In this document: one piece after another, positions 50,324 through 59,791 of the stretch
How the letters are laid out: the number at the start of each line of letters is the position of its first letter
Numbering within the stretch: position 1 is the first letter of the stretch
Source of the DNA: Microbacterium terregens
Lineage (GTDB): Bacteria > Actinomycetota > Actinomycetes > Actinomycetales > Microbacteriaceae
NCBI RefSeq assembly: GCF_039534975.1
Contig: NZ_BAAAWH010000001.1
Span: 496,001-560,000, forward strand
Reading direction: 5' to 3'
DNA length: 64,000 nucleotides
The notes under the pieces: model-generated
Told to the model about the DNA's origin: nothing
Seen by the model: only the letters and a program-made list of their open reading frames with translations
The model's database searches: none
Program-made: the position numbers and the translations under genes

Positions 50324-51162
50324 ACGCCGCACCCATCACCGTCGCGCACGGGTCGGCCACCGACACCGGTCTGCGACGCCGGATCAACGAGGACTCGTTC
50401 CTCGCCGCCCCGCCGCTGTTCCTCGTCGCCGACGGCATGGGCGGCCACCAGGCCGGTGAAGTGGCGAGCATGCTCGTCATCGAAGAGTTCGCGCGGCTGG
50501 CGGGGCTGCCCAGCGTGACCATCGAACAGGTGCAGCTCGCGCTGGCTCACGCCCGCCGTCGCGTGGCCGAAGTGCCGCTGCCTCCCGGCGCCGGCGCGGG
50601 CACGACGCTGTCGGGCGTGGTGATCGCGAGCGTCGACGGCGAGGGCTACTGGCTGGCGATCAACCTGGGCGACTCCCGCACCTATCGGCTCAGCGGCGGA
50701 GTGCTCGAGCAGATCAGCGTGGACCACTCGGTCGTGCAGGAGCTGATCGACAGCGGCGAGCTGGACGAGCTGTCGGCCACGACGGACTCGCGCCGCAACG
50801 TCATCACCCGGGCGATCGGCGGCGGCAGCGACGCCGAGCCCGACTACTGGCTGATCCCCGCGGACGAGGGAGACCGTCTGCTGGTGTGCTCGGACGGCCT
50901 GTCGGGCGAGCTCGACCGCGCCGCGATCGAAGCGATCCTGGGCGCCGAGGCGCACCCTCAGGCGGCGGCGACCCGGCTGGTGCACGAGGCGATGCTGCGC
51001 GGCGGTCGGGACAACATCACGGCGATCGTCGTGGACGCCATCGAGGTGCTCAGCCGCGAGCACGGTTGCCGTGATCGGGACACTCTGCCGGTGGGCGCGG
51101 CCGTCGAGGACGTGGATACGGACACGCGGCCCCGCGTGGATGCGAGAGGTGGCAGTCGATGA
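50320..51162 (+). CDS. PP2C-type Ser/Thr protein phosphatase
   Basis: A 280-residue PPM phosphatase. Metal-binding motifs are RINEDSFL (E24, D25), LVADGMGGHQAGE (D38), LAINLGDSRTYRL, LVCSDGLSGELD and GRDNITAIVVDA. All expected Asp residues are present, so it should be active. It lacks a membrane segment. It most likely reverses phosphorylation by the operon's kinase. GTG 50320 starts inside the previous stop (GTGA), and its own TGA shares ATGA with the next gene. Confidence 0.95.
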   Translation: MNAAPITVAHGSATDTGLRRRINEDSFLAAPPLFLVADGMGGHQAGEVASMLVIEEFARLAGLPSVTIEQVQLALAHARRRVAEVPLPPGAGAGTTLSGVVIASVDGEGYWLAINLGDSRTYRLSGGVLEQISVDHSVVQELIDSGELDELSATTDSRRNVITRAIGGGSDAEPDYWLIPADEGDRLLVCSDGLSGELDRAAIEAILGAEAHPQAAATRLVHEAMLRGGRDNITAIVVDAIEVLSREHGCRDRDTLPVGAAVEDVDTDTRPRVDARGGSR

Positions 51163-52480
51163 GCGGAATCGTTCGCTACGCCCCGGGGCGGGCCCATGTC
51201 GTGGTCACGCCTCACGGTCTGGTCGTCGTGGGGGGCGAAGTCTCCTCCGCACTTGTCGCCCGGCTGTGGGAAGAGGTCTCCGCGGGCGGGGGACTGGCCG
51301 CCGTGCTGGAGGCGCTCACCGGAGCATTCGGCACCTCCCTGTCCGCGATCCCTCCTTTCGTGGTCGCGCTCTCCGAACAATCCGCCGTGCGGCTCGCCGT
51401 CCGCGGATCGCTGAGCGTGCGCGTCGTGGGCGGCGCCGGTACCGAGGTGATCTCGGGTGCGGGGGTGACGACCTGGTCCGAGCGCGTGATCGCGGCCGTC
51501 ACACGGGTGGAGATCGACGTGCGTGCGGATGCCGCATCCCCGACTCTTCCGGTCGGCGACGGCGTCGTGCTGGCCTCGGCCGTGGAATGGCTGCCGGTCC
51601 CGGCCGCAGCGCCCGACCCTGAGCCGGTCGCGCCGCGCGAACCGGAGCCGGACCGCCCCGCCATGGCGCCCGTCGTACCGCCCGCGTCGCCGCCTGCTCC
51701 ACGCGGACCGTGGTCCGCGTTCGACGCCGAGTCGCCGACGCCACGGCCCGACGCCGCCGCACTCATCGATTCCGCCGCAGTGTCCTCGCTCACCGACGCC
51801 GACACGCTCCTGCCGCCCGACTCCACACGCGGCGTCGGCGAGAACGATGCGGGCACGCCGCCCGCGGACGAGTCCGCGACGGGCGGGTACGACCACCTCT
51901 GGGGGGCCACCGTGGCGCGGGTCGTCGAGGACGCCGCAGTGCGGAACGAAGAGGGCGAAGAGGGGAAAGAGGCCGAGGAACACGACGATGACGCTGCCGC
52001 CGCCGGCGACCACGACGGCGCGACGGTCACCGTCGCACAGGCGCGGGCGCTTCGTGACAGTCGTCCGAGTGTCGAGCGCACCGACCAGCCCGCCCCGCCA
52101 CCGCTGGCACCGCCGCGGCCGCCGGCCCCCGGGCGCGTGCGCGTGTCCACCGGCCAGGTGCTCACGCTCGACCGCACCGTCGTGATCGGGCGCCGCCCCC
52201 GCTCCACCCGCGTGACCGGCACCGACCTGCCCCACCTCGTCGCCGTCGACAGCCCGCAGCAGGACATCTCGCGCAGTCACGTCGAGCTGCGCGCCGAGGG
52301 CGACAGCATCGTGGCCATCGACCTGCATACGACGAACGGCACCACTCTGCGTCGCTCCGGGGTCGACCCGATGAGACTGCACCCGGGGAGCCGACCGTCG
52401 TCGTGCCCGGGGACGTCATCGACCTGGGTGATGACATCACCGTCGTCATCGAGTCCCTCGCGACCGAGGAGATCGGGTGA
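51159..52480 (+). CDS. FHA-domain protein, apparent 1-nt frameshift near its 3' end
   Basis: The first ~400 residues read normally: an N-terminal ~130-residue region I do not recognise, a long acidic/Pro-rich linker, and a C-terminal FHA domain (GRRPRSTRV, DISRSHVELRAEG, HTTNGTTLRR). At 52385-52388 (a GGGG run) the original frame leaves the FHA sequence. One extra G restores EPTVVVPGDVIDLGDDITVV, the expected last strands, and a TGA at 52478-52480 that overlaps the kinase GTG (GTGA), as in every other junction of this operon. Without the shift the frame runs on to 53360 through the kinase gene. Sequencing error is the simplest cause; slippage or a true mutation is possible. Confidence 0.85.
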
Positions 52481-54090
52481 ACGCCAAGCGGACCCCGATG
52501 ACGCCGCCCGACCTGCCCGGGTTCACCTACGTCGACATCCTGGGCTCGGGCGGCTTCGCCGACGTGTACCTCTACGAGCAGCACCTGCCCCGCCGCCGCG
52601 TGGCGGTCAAGGTCCTGCTGATGGACCGGATCTCGACGACGTCGGTCGCGGAGTTCACCGCCGAGGCGAACGTCATGGCGATGCTCTCGACGCATCCGGC
52701 GATCGTGACGATCTACCAGGCCGGGGTCGCCGGCGACGGTCGCCCCTACCTCGTGATGGAGTACTGCCCCAAGCCGAATCTCCAGGTCCGCTACCGACGC
52801 GAGCCGTTCTCCGTCGCGGAATCCCTGCGCGTCGGCATCCAGGTCGCCGCCGCGGTGGAGACCGCGCATCGCGCCGGCGTCCTGCACCGCGACATCAAGC
52901 CCGCGAACATTCTTGTCACGGAATACAACCGTCCCGCGCTCACCGACTTCGGTATCGCGTCCACGACGAGCGCGGCCGCCGAATCGGCGGGACTGTCGAT
53001 TCCCTGGTCGCCGCCGGAGTCCTTCGCCGACGTTCCGCGCAGCGACCAGCGCTCGGACGTCTACGCCCTCGGCGCGACGGTCTACTCGCTGCTGGCGGGC
53101 CGATCCCCGTTCGAGCTGCAGGGGCAGCGCAACAACGGCGTCGATCTCATCCAGCGCATCGAGACCATGCCGCTCGCCTCGCTGGGACGCGCCGATGCGC
53201 CCGCATCACTGCAGCACGCGCTCGAGCGCGCGATGTCGAAGGCCTCCGTCGACCGGTACGACAGCGCCCTCGCATTCGGGCGGGCGCTGCAGAAGGTGCA
53301 GATCGAACTGTCGCACTCGGTCACCCCGATCGACATCCTCGACGACCACGTTCCGGATGACGCGGTCGCGGAGGAGGACGACGGGCTCACCCGTGTCCGA
53401 GGCGTCGTCAGCATCAATCCCGAGACCACTCCGGCCGCCGGCTACACGCGGCCGTCCGCGACCACCGCCGCCGTTCCGCCCCGGTCCGATCCCGTGGCCG
53501 CGTGGGCAGATCCGGTCGTGTCCGAAACGGTCCGCCGTGCTCCCGTCGACGAGACGGTCCGACCCGCAGCGGCGGCCGCGTCCGCTCCGGAGCTCGGCGA
53601 GACCCTTCGGCGTGACCCGGTCGCGCTCGAGCCGGAACCGTCCGAGCCCGCCGCGCCCTCCGCGACCGGGCGGTCACGGAAGGCGCTCTGGGTGAGCCTG
53701 GGCCTCGCCGGCGCAGCACTGCTGGCCGTGGTGATCGGCGTCTCGCTGCCCGGCATCCTCAACGGGGGGACGGCGTCGCCGCAGCAGACGGCGGCAGAGA
53801 CGTCGGAGCCGATGAACCCCGTGGCGGGAGGGATCGCCGCGCCGACGGACCTGGCCGGCGCGGCCGTCCCGGACGGCGTCGTGTTCACGTGGACCAACCC
53901 GAAGCCCGAGGAAGGCGACCGCTACGCGTGGGGCCTGGTGACCCGGGCCGATGAGGAGCCGAGCTTCGCGACGATCGACGAGCCGACCGTCACGGTGCCG
54001 GCCGACCCCTCGGGCCAGACCTGCATCGAGGTCATCGTGGTGCGCTCGACAGGGCAGTATTCGGACGCGATTCGCGAGTGTGCGCCGTGA
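52477..54090 (+). CDS. Transmembrane Ser/Thr protein kinase
   Basis: A 537-residue Hanks-type kinase. The N-lobe has the glycine loop ILGSGGFADVYLYEQ and Lys45 in RRVAVKVLL; the C-lobe has HRDIKPANI (H137-R-D139), DFG (D157) and the IPWSPPESF activation segment. A ~125-residue Pro/Ala-rich juxtamembrane linker (~280-400) leads to one membrane segment (~402-424) and a ~110-residue extracytoplasmic Fn3-like domain (GAAVPDGVVFTW) ending in a Cys pair. No PASTA repeats. It should phosphorylate FHA partners in the operon. GTG 52477 overlaps the FHA gene stop. Confidence 0.94.
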   Translation: MNAKRTPMTPPDLPGFTYVDILGSGGFADVYLYEQHLPRRRVAVKVLLMDRISTTSVAEFTAEANVMAMLSTHPAIVTIYQAGVAGDGRPYLVMEYCPKPNLQVRYRREPFSVAESLRVGIQVAAAVETAHRAGVLHRDIKPANILVTEYNRPALTDFGIASTTSAAAESAGLSIPWSPPESFADVPRSDQRSDVYALGATVYSLLAGRSPFELQGQRNNGVDLIQRIETMPLASLGRADAPASLQHALERAMSKASVDRYDSALAFGRALQKVQIELSHSVTPIDILDDHVPDDAVAEEDDGLTRVRGVVSINPETTPAAGYTRPSATTAAVPPRSDPVAAWADPVVSETVRRAPVDETVRPAAAAASAPELGETLRRDPVALEPEPSEPAAPSATGRSRKALWVSLGLAGAALLAVVIGVSLPGILNGGTASPQQTAAETSEPMNPVAGGIAAPTDLAGAAVPDGVVFTWTNPKPEEGDRYAWGLVTRADEEPSFATIDEPTVTVPADPSGQTCIEVIVVRSTGQYSDAIRECAP

Positions 54091-54839
54091 CCGCCGCCGG
54101 GAAGGGCGCCACGAAGGCCGCGAGCAGTGATGCGCTCATCGTCGAGTTCGCCGGCGAGGAGTTCACGGTCGTCCCGGGAGACGTCTTCACGGTGGGACGC
54201 GAGGGCGATCTCGCCATCGACGACAACCTCTTCCTGCACCGCCACTTCCTCACGATCGAGTACGTCGAGAGGCTCTGGCTGCTCTCCAACGTCGGCAGCC
54301 GACTGGCGGCGACCGTCACCGACTCCGGCGGCCGCGTGCAGGCGTGGCTCGCTCCCGGCGCGCGCCTGCCGCTGGTGTTCGCTGCGACCTCGGTCGTCTT
54401 CAGCGCCGGCCCGACCACCTACGACCTGGTCCTGCACCTCGATGCCCCGGCCTTCCGTGAGATGCAGCCGCGCGACGAGGACGGTGGCCTGAGCACGATC
54501 GGCGACGTCCCGCTCACTCCCGCGCAACGGCAGATGATCCTGGCGCTGGCCGAGCCCATGCTGCGCCGCGACGGCACCGGCATGAGCGAGCTTCCCACGT
54601 CGGCGCAGGCCGCTGAACGGCTGGGATGGACCCTGACGAGGTTCAACCGCAAACTCGACAACGTCTGCGACAAGCTCGACCGCAGCGGCGTTCCCGGCAT
54701 GCGCGGCGGGGTGCGCTCCTTCGCCACGAACCGTCGCGCCCGCCTCGTCGAGCACGCGATCTCGACGCGGCTGGTCACGCGCGAAGATCTTCCGCTGCTG
54801 GATGCACCGCGGCCTTCGGCCGGAGAGGACGACTCGTGA
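54087..54839 (+). CDS. FHA-like protein with C-terminal winged-helix-like region
   Basis: A 250-residue soluble protein. Residues ~15-125 look like an FHA domain (DVFTVGREGDLAIDDNLFLHRHFLTIEYV, LLSNVGSRLAATV) with the G-R and R/H positions but no clean S-x-x-H, so phosphopeptide binding is uncertain. Residues ~145-225 (LTPAQRQMILALAEPMLRR, TSAQAAERLGWTLTRFNRKLDNVCDKL) resemble a helix-turn-helix of the response-regulator/sigma-like kind. It could connect the kinase to transcription of the operon. GTG 54087 and the following GTG 54836 both overlap stops (GTGA). Confidence 0.8.
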   Translation: MTAAGKGATKAASSDALIVEFAGEEFTVVPGDVFTVGREGDLAIDDNLFLHRHFLTIEYVERLWLLSNVGSRLAATVTDSGGRVQAWLAPGARLPLVFAATSVVFSAGPTTYDLVLHLDAPAFREMQPRDEDGGLSTIGDVPLTPAQRQMILALAEPMLRRDGTGMSELPTSAQAAERLGWTLTRFNRKLDNVCDKLDRSGVPGMRGGVRSFATNRRARLVEHAISTRLVTREDLPLLDAPRPSAGEDDS

Positions 54840-57800
54840 AGCTCAAGTTCACGCTCCAGCGAGCGGGCGGACCGACCGACCTGGAGGTCACCGCAGACGG
54901 CACCTCCACCGTCGGGGACCTCGCTCGCACGCTCGTGCTCGCGGATCCGACCGCGGAGGGGATCGATCCCGGACTGGTCACGCTGGCCGCGTTCGAGGCC
55001 GGCGGTCCGCGTGTGGTGGCACCCGATCGCGCGGTGGGCGAGTCCGGGATCCGATCCGGCACGACCCTGCAGGTCACCCCGGCGCCGGATTACACCGGCG
55101 ACGACGCGCCCGCCGCGGTGCTGCGCATTCTCAGCGGGGCGCACGCGGGCACCGAGCGCCCGCTGCGTTCGGGGTCGAACATCGTGGGGCGCGACCCCGG
55201 CGCCGACATCGTGATCGATGACCCGCTCGTGTCCAAGCGACACGCGCGCATCAACGTCGACGCGGTCATCGAGATCATCGACCTCAACTCGGCCAACGGC
55301 CTGCTCATGGGCGGCGAGCAGGTCGCGCGGACCAGCCTCGGACCGGCCGATGTCCTGGTGCTGGGCTCGACCGAAGTGTCGATCATTCCGCTCAACCGGC
55401 CCGGTGCGACGCACGCAGCCAGTCCCGTGGTCGAGATCGTCCGCTCGCCTCGTGTGGTGCCCCGCTACGAGGACGCCGAGTTCACGGCGCCCAAGGCGCC
55501 TCGTCCCCCGGCCCAGTCGCGGCTGCCGGTCATCGCTCTGATCGCGCCGCTCATCATGGGCGCGGTGCTGTGGGCGTTCACCCAGTCGATCCTCGCCGTC
55601 ATCTTCATCGCGCTGAGCCCGTTGATCATGATCGCCGCCTACATCGACAATCGGGTGGGCGCGCGCAAGGAGCACAAACGCGCGGTGCAGCAGTTCGACG
55701 CTGGAATGGAGCACTTCGACGGCGTCATGCTCGCCGAGCAGATCAAGGAGCGTGCGGTTCGCGATGCCGAGATCCCGGCGCTCGCCGAGGCGCTCTCGTC
55801 ACTGTCGTCGTGGGGGGATCTCACCTGGACGCACCGACCGGAGCACCCCGGCTTCCTGAGCGCACGGCTGGGCACCGGAACGCTCCCGTCGCGCGCCACG
55901 ATCGAGCTCAGCGGCACCGACGACACGCTTCCGGTGTTCACGGAGCGGCTGTTCGAGCTGCGGGACCGCTTCGCCGTCATCGACGACGTCCCGGTGGTCG
56001 CGCACCTGCGCGAGTCCGGCAACGTCGGGATCGCGGGCGAGCGCGGGCAGGCGGATGCCGCGGCCCGCGCGTTCGTGATGCAGCTGGTCGCGACACATTC
56101 GCCGGCCGAACTCGTCGTGGCCGCCTTCACCTCGCCGAGCACGCGCGCCGCGTGGTCCTGGCTCGAATGGCTCCCCCACACCGGTTCCGTGCACAGCCCC
56201 CTCGACGGCGCTCATCTCGCGGCGAATCCCGGCACGGGCGCCGCGCTGCTGTCCCGGCTCGAGGGGCTCGTCGAGGATCGTGCCGGTGAGGGCGCGGCAT
56301 CCGCGCGTGGCCCGATCGAGAGCGGGGACAAGCAGCAGATCACCGCGCCGCGCATCCCGGCCGTGGTCGTGGTCGTCGAGGACGACGCCTCGGTGGATCG
56401 TGCCCGGCTCACACGGCTGGCCGAGCGCGGCCCCGACGCCGGCATCCACCTCGTCTGGGTGGCGCCGAAGGCGGGCGCGATCCCCGCGGCCTGCCGCACG
56501 TTCCTGTCGGTGGATTCGGTCGCCGACGACACCGCGGCCGGCCTGGTCCGCCGCGGCCTGTCGTCCACCCCGGTACGGGTGGAACTGCTGGATGAAGGCT
56601 CCGCCGTCGCGTGGGCTCGCGTGCTGGCTCCGACGGTGGATGCCGGCACCCCGATCGACGACGAGTCCGACCTGCCGCGATCGGTCTCATACATCGACCT
56701 GGCCGGCAGCGACATCGGCGGGGATCCCGCCGCGATCGTGGACCGGTGGCGGGAGAACGACTCGATCACCCCGCGCGACGGCCGCGCACCCCAGCGACGG
56801 GCCAAGGAGGCCAACCTGCGCGCCCTGGTCGGCTACGCCGGTGCCGGCGCCCTGCACCTGGACCTGCGCACGCAAGGACCGCACGCGCTGGTCGGCGGCA
56901 CCACCGGCGCCGGCAAGTCGGAGTTCCTCCAGTCGTGGGTGCTGGGCATGGCCGCGGCGCACAGCCCCGATCGCGTGACCTTCCTGTACGTCGACTACAA
57001 GGGCGGCTCGGCGTTCGCGGACTGCGTCGATCTGCCGCACACCGTCGGACTGGTCACCGACCTGTCGCCGCACCTCGTACGCCGCGCACTCACGTCGCTG
57101 CGCGCCGAGCTGCGGTACCGGGAGCATCTGCTCAATCGCAAGAAGGCGAAGGACCTCATCTCGCTCGAGCGCACCGGGGACCCCGAGGCGCCGCCGAGCC
57201 TGATCATCGTGGTCGACGAGTTCGCCGCGCTCGTCAACGAGGTTCCGGAGTTCGTCGACGGAGTCGTCGATGTCGCCCAGCGCGGGCGATCGCTCGGGCT
57301 GCACCTGATCCTTGCGACCCAGCGACCGGCCGGCGTGATCAAGGACAACCTCCGCGCGAACACGAACCTCCGCGTGGCCCTGCGCATGGCCGACGCCGAA
57401 GACTCCAGCGACATCCTCGGCATCCCCATGGCCGCGCACTTCGACCCGTCGATCCCCGGCCGTGGCGCCGCCAAGACCGGACCCGGGCGGATCGTGCCGT
57501 TCCAGGCCGGGTACGTCGGAGGCTGGACCACGGGCGAGAAGCCGCGACCGCAGATCGACATCCGCGAACTCGACTTCGGTGCCGGCGCGTCATGGGATCT
57601 CCCCGAGCCCGAGGCCGCCGCTCCCGAGGACCCCGGTCCGACCGACATCGCCCGCATCGTCCGGTCGGTGCGCGCCGCGGCATCCGATCTGTCCATCCCC
57701 GCGCCGCGGCGACCCTGGCTCGACGAGCTGGCCGCCGCCTACGACCTGGCGCGTCTGCCGAGCCCCCGCACGGACGAGCAGCTGCTGCTGGGCGTGCTCG

Positions 57801-59257
57801 ATGATCCGCGCTCGCAGGCGCAGCCGACCGCCTTCTACGAGCCCGACCGCGACGGCAACGTGGCGATCTTCGGCACCGGCGGCTCGGGCAAGAGCACCGC
57901 GCTGCGCACGATCGCGGTCTCGGCGGCCATCACCCCGCGCGGCGGTCCGGTGCACGTGTACGGTCTCGACTTCGGCGCCAGCGGCCTGCGCATGCTCGAA
58001 GGCCTGCCGCACGTCGGCGCCATCATCTCCGGCGACGACGACGAGCGGGTCACGCGCCTGCTGCGAATGCTGCGCGATCTCGTCGACGAGCGCTCCGCGC
58101 GTTACGGCGACGTCCGCGCCGGCACCATCTCGGAGTACCGGCGCATCGCCGCCGCCCCCGATGAGGCGCGCGTTCTCGTGCTGATCGACGGCATGGGCGC
58201 GTTCCGCGAGACGTACGAGTTCTCCGGAGCTGCGATGGGCTGGTTCACCCTCTTCTCGCAGATCGCCGTGGACGGACGCCAGGTCGGCGTGCACTTCGTC
58301 ATGACCGGAGACCGGCCCAATTCGCTGCCGACCTCGATCGCGTCGACCGTGCAGAAGCGCTTCGTGATGCGCCTGGCGACGGACGAGGACTACCTGCTGC
58401 TGGGGGTTCCCAAGGACGTTCTGGATGCCGCGTCCCCACCGGGCCGGGGCATGCTCGACGGTGAGGAGATCCAGTTCGCCGTGCTCGGGGGCAGCGCGAA
58501 CATGGCGGTGCAGTCGCGCGAGCTGGAACGCCTCGCCGATGCGATGCGCCGCCAGGGGATCACCGCGGCCCCACCCGTCGGCCGCTTGCCCGAGCACATC
58601 GGCATCGACTCACTGCCGGCTCGCACGCCGGGCGGCGATCTGGTGCTCGGGCTCGCCGACGAGGACCTCGCGCCCACCGGTGTCGATCCGCGCGGGGCGT
58701 TCCTGCTGGCCGGCCCTCCCGGAAGCGGACGGACCACGGCGCTGGCCACGATCGGCCGGGCGCTCCGGCGCGCCGATCCCGCCCGCACCATCGTGCACCT
58801 CTCGCCCCGGCGCACATCGCTGGCGCTCGCCTCGGCCTCGGGGTACGCGGGCGCGGACGCGGCCGCCGTCGCCGTCCTGGCCGACTCCGTCGCGGATGCC
58901 ATCGAGCGCGGAGAGCTCGGCTCGGTCGCCATCCTCATCGAGGGGGTCACGGAGTTCACCGGAGGAGAGGCCGAGGCATCCCTGGACCGTCTCATCCGGG
59001 TCGCCACACGGGCCGATGCGTTCGTCGTCGGCGAAGCGGAGTCCTCCACGTGGAGTCAGGCCTGGATGCTGGCCCAGCCGTTCAAAGCCGCTCGTCGTGG
59101 CCTGATCCTGGCGCCCGGAGACATCGAGGGCGACGCCCTGTACGGCACCTCCCTCGGCCGCGTGAAGCGGTCCGATTTTCCCCCTGGTCGGGGTTTCACT
59201 GTCCATCAAGGCCGCGCCACGCGGCTGCAGGTGGCCACCCCCGAGGGGCAGTCGTGA
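54836..59257 (+). CDS. EssC/EccC-like type VII secretion ATPase with N-terminal ubiquitin-like and FHA domains
   Basis: A 1473-residue FtsK/SpoIIIE-family motor, the core of type VII-like secretion. Residues ~1-85 resemble the YukD/EsaB ubiquitin-like fold (KLKFTLQRAGGPTDLEV); ~95-185 is an FHA domain (NIVGRDPGADIVIDD, SKRHARI, NSANGLLM); two membrane segments lie at ~228-275. Three ATPase domains follow: D1 Walker A GGTTGAGKSEF (~686-696) and Walker B IIVVDEFAAL (complete); D2 FGTGGSGKSTAL (~1011) with LVLIDGMGAF (no catalytic Glu); D3 AGPPGSGRTTAL (~1292) with AILIEGVTEF. Only D1 looks fully active, as in EccC. GTG 54836. It directly precedes the WXG100 gene. Confidence 0.93.
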   Translation: MKLKFTLQRAGGPTDLEVTADGTSTVGDLARTLVLADPTAEGIDPGLVTLAAFEAGGPRVVAPDRAVGESGIRSGTTLQVTPAPDYTGDDAPAAVLRILSGAHAGTERPLRSGSNIVGRDPGADIVIDDPLVSKRHARINVDAVIEIIDLNSANGLLMGGEQVARTSLGPADVLVLGSTEVSIIPLNRPGATHAASPVVEIVRSPRVVPRYEDAEFTAPKAPRPPAQSRLPVIALIAPLIMGAVLWAFTQSILAVIFIALSPLIMIAAYIDNRVGARKEHKRAVQQFDAGMEHFDGVMLAEQIKERAVRDAEIPALAEALSSLSSWGDLTWTHRPEHPGFLSARLGTGTLPSRATIELSGTDDTLPVFTERLFELRDRFAVIDDVPVVAHLRESGNVGIAGERGQADAAARAFVMQLVATHSPAELVVAAFTSPSTRAAWSWLEWLPHTGSVHSPLDGAHLAANPGTGAALLSRLEGLVEDRAGEGAASARGPIESGDKQQITAPRIPAVVVVVEDDASVDRARLTRLAERGPDAGIHLVWVAPKAGAIPAACRTFLSVDSVADDTAAGLVRRGLSSTPVRVELLDEGSAVAWARVLAPTVDAGTPIDDESDLPRSVSYIDLAGSDIGGDPAAIVDRWRENDSITPRDGRAPQRRAKEANLRALVGYAGAGALHLDLRTQGPHALVGGTTGAGKSEFLQSWVLGMAAAHSPDRVTFLYVDYKGGSAFADCVDLPHTVGLVTDLSPHLVRRALTSLRAELRYREHLLNRKKAKDLISLERTGDPEAPPSLIIVVDEFAALVNEVPEFVDGVVDVAQRGRSLGLHLILATQRPAGVIKDNLRANTNLRVALRMADAEDSSDILGIPMAAHFDPSIPGRGAAKTGPGRIVPFQAGYVGGWTTGEKPRPQIDIRELDFGAGASWDLPEPEAAAPEDPGPTDIARIVRSVRAAASDLSIPAPRRPWLDELAAAYDLARLPSPRTDEQLLLGVLDDPRSQAQPTAFYEPDRDGNVAIFGTGGSGKSTALRTIAVSAAITPRGGPVHVYGLDFGASGLRMLEGLPHVGAIISGDDDERVTRLLRMLRDLVDERSARYGDVRAGTISEYRRIAAAPDEARVLVLIDGMGAFRETYEFSGAAMGWFTLFSQIAVDGRQVGVHFVMTGDRPNSLPTSIASTVQKRFVMRLATDEDYLLLGVPKDVLDAASPPGRGMLDGEEIQFAVLGGSANMAVQSRELERLADAMRRQGITAAPPVGRLPEHIGIDSLPARTPGGDLVLGLADEDLAPTGVDPRGAFLLAGPPGSGRTTALATIGRALRRADPARTIVHLSPRRTSLALASASGYAGADAAAVAVLADSVADAIERGELGSVAILIEGVTEFTGGEAEASLDRLIRVATRADAFVVGEAESSTWSQAWMLAQPFKAARRGLILAPGDIEGDALYGTSLGRVKRSDFPPGRGFTVHQGRATRLQVATPEGQS

Positions 59258-59414
59258 GAGATCGACGACGCATCCGGGGCGGCGGTGGGTATTTGTCCCC
59301 ATCGACGTTCCAGGCTGCGTCGAGTTAGCTTCGAGATACAAAGAGCTCAGGCTCTTCGGGGAATTACCCGGCTGGTCCGGGACACACAGCAACACGATGT
59401 GAAGGAGATTCACC
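59258..59414 (+). promoter_or_regulatory. Leader region of the WXG100 gene
   Basis: A 157-bp gap, the first real one since the MoxR gene. It contains TAGCTT (59316-59321), a hairpin AAGAGC-TCAG-GCTCTT (59341-59356), and a strong AAGGAG ribosome binding site for the ATG at 59415. A separate, stronger promoter for the secreted substrate is likely; the exact start is not fixed. Confidence 0.4.
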
Positions 59415-59684
59415 ATGGCCGTTTGGGGTCTTGATGTTCAGCAGGTCCGTCAGCTCTCGCAGCAGCTCAACGCGAAGGCGAGCGACATCCAGCAGGTCCT
59501 GTCGCAGCTCACTTCGCAGCTGAACTCGACCCAGTGGACGGGTCCGGACGCCGAGCAGTTCCGCAGCGACTGGTCCGGTCAGCACACCGCCGCGCTCAAG
59601 CAGGTCATCGCGGCGCTGCAGGAAGCCGCGCAGAAGGCTTCGGCCAACGCGTCGGCCCAGGAGAGCACGTCCTCCTCGCTCTGA
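59415..59684 (+). CDS. WXG100-family protein (EsxA-like)
   Basis: An 89-residue helical hairpin protein with the turn motif W41-T-G43 between two amphipathic helices and a Ser/Ala-rich tail. Family members (~100 residues) are small substrates of type VII secretion and dimerise. No C-terminal YxxxD/E motif is seen (the tail is QESTSSSL). It lies 157 nt after the EccC-like ATPase, its presumed motor, with a strong ribosome binding site (AAGGAG) and a hairpin just after the stop, suggesting a high-level short transcript. Confidence 0.95.
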   Translation: MAVWGLDVQQVRQLSQQLNAKASDIQQVLSQLTSQLNSTQWTGPDAEQFRSDWSGQHTAALKQVIAALQEAAQKASANASAQESTSSSL

Positions 59685-59697
59685 TCCGCAGGTGACG

Positions 59698-59723
59698 GGA
59701 GCGACCCGAACGGGTCGCTCCCG
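59698..59723 (+). terminator. Perfect 11-bp hairpin after the WXG100 gene
   Basis: GGGAGCGACCC (59698-59708) and GGGTCGCTCCC (59713-59723) pair perfectly around GAAC, 13 nt after the stop. No U-tract; it may terminate partly or protect the short WXG100 mRNA. Confidence 0.65.
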
Positions 59724-59791
59724 CTCTGCGCTCCATCAACATCGAGCACTCGTTCGCGAGGTCTCACTCAACGCCGGCGGAAGAGGGTGCC

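Noticed and set aside
51159..53360. 733-residue FHA protein running through the kinase start
   Set aside because: The last ~300 residues are out of the FHA frame and Ser/Pro/Arg-rich; the real stop is restored by a 1-nt shift near 52386.
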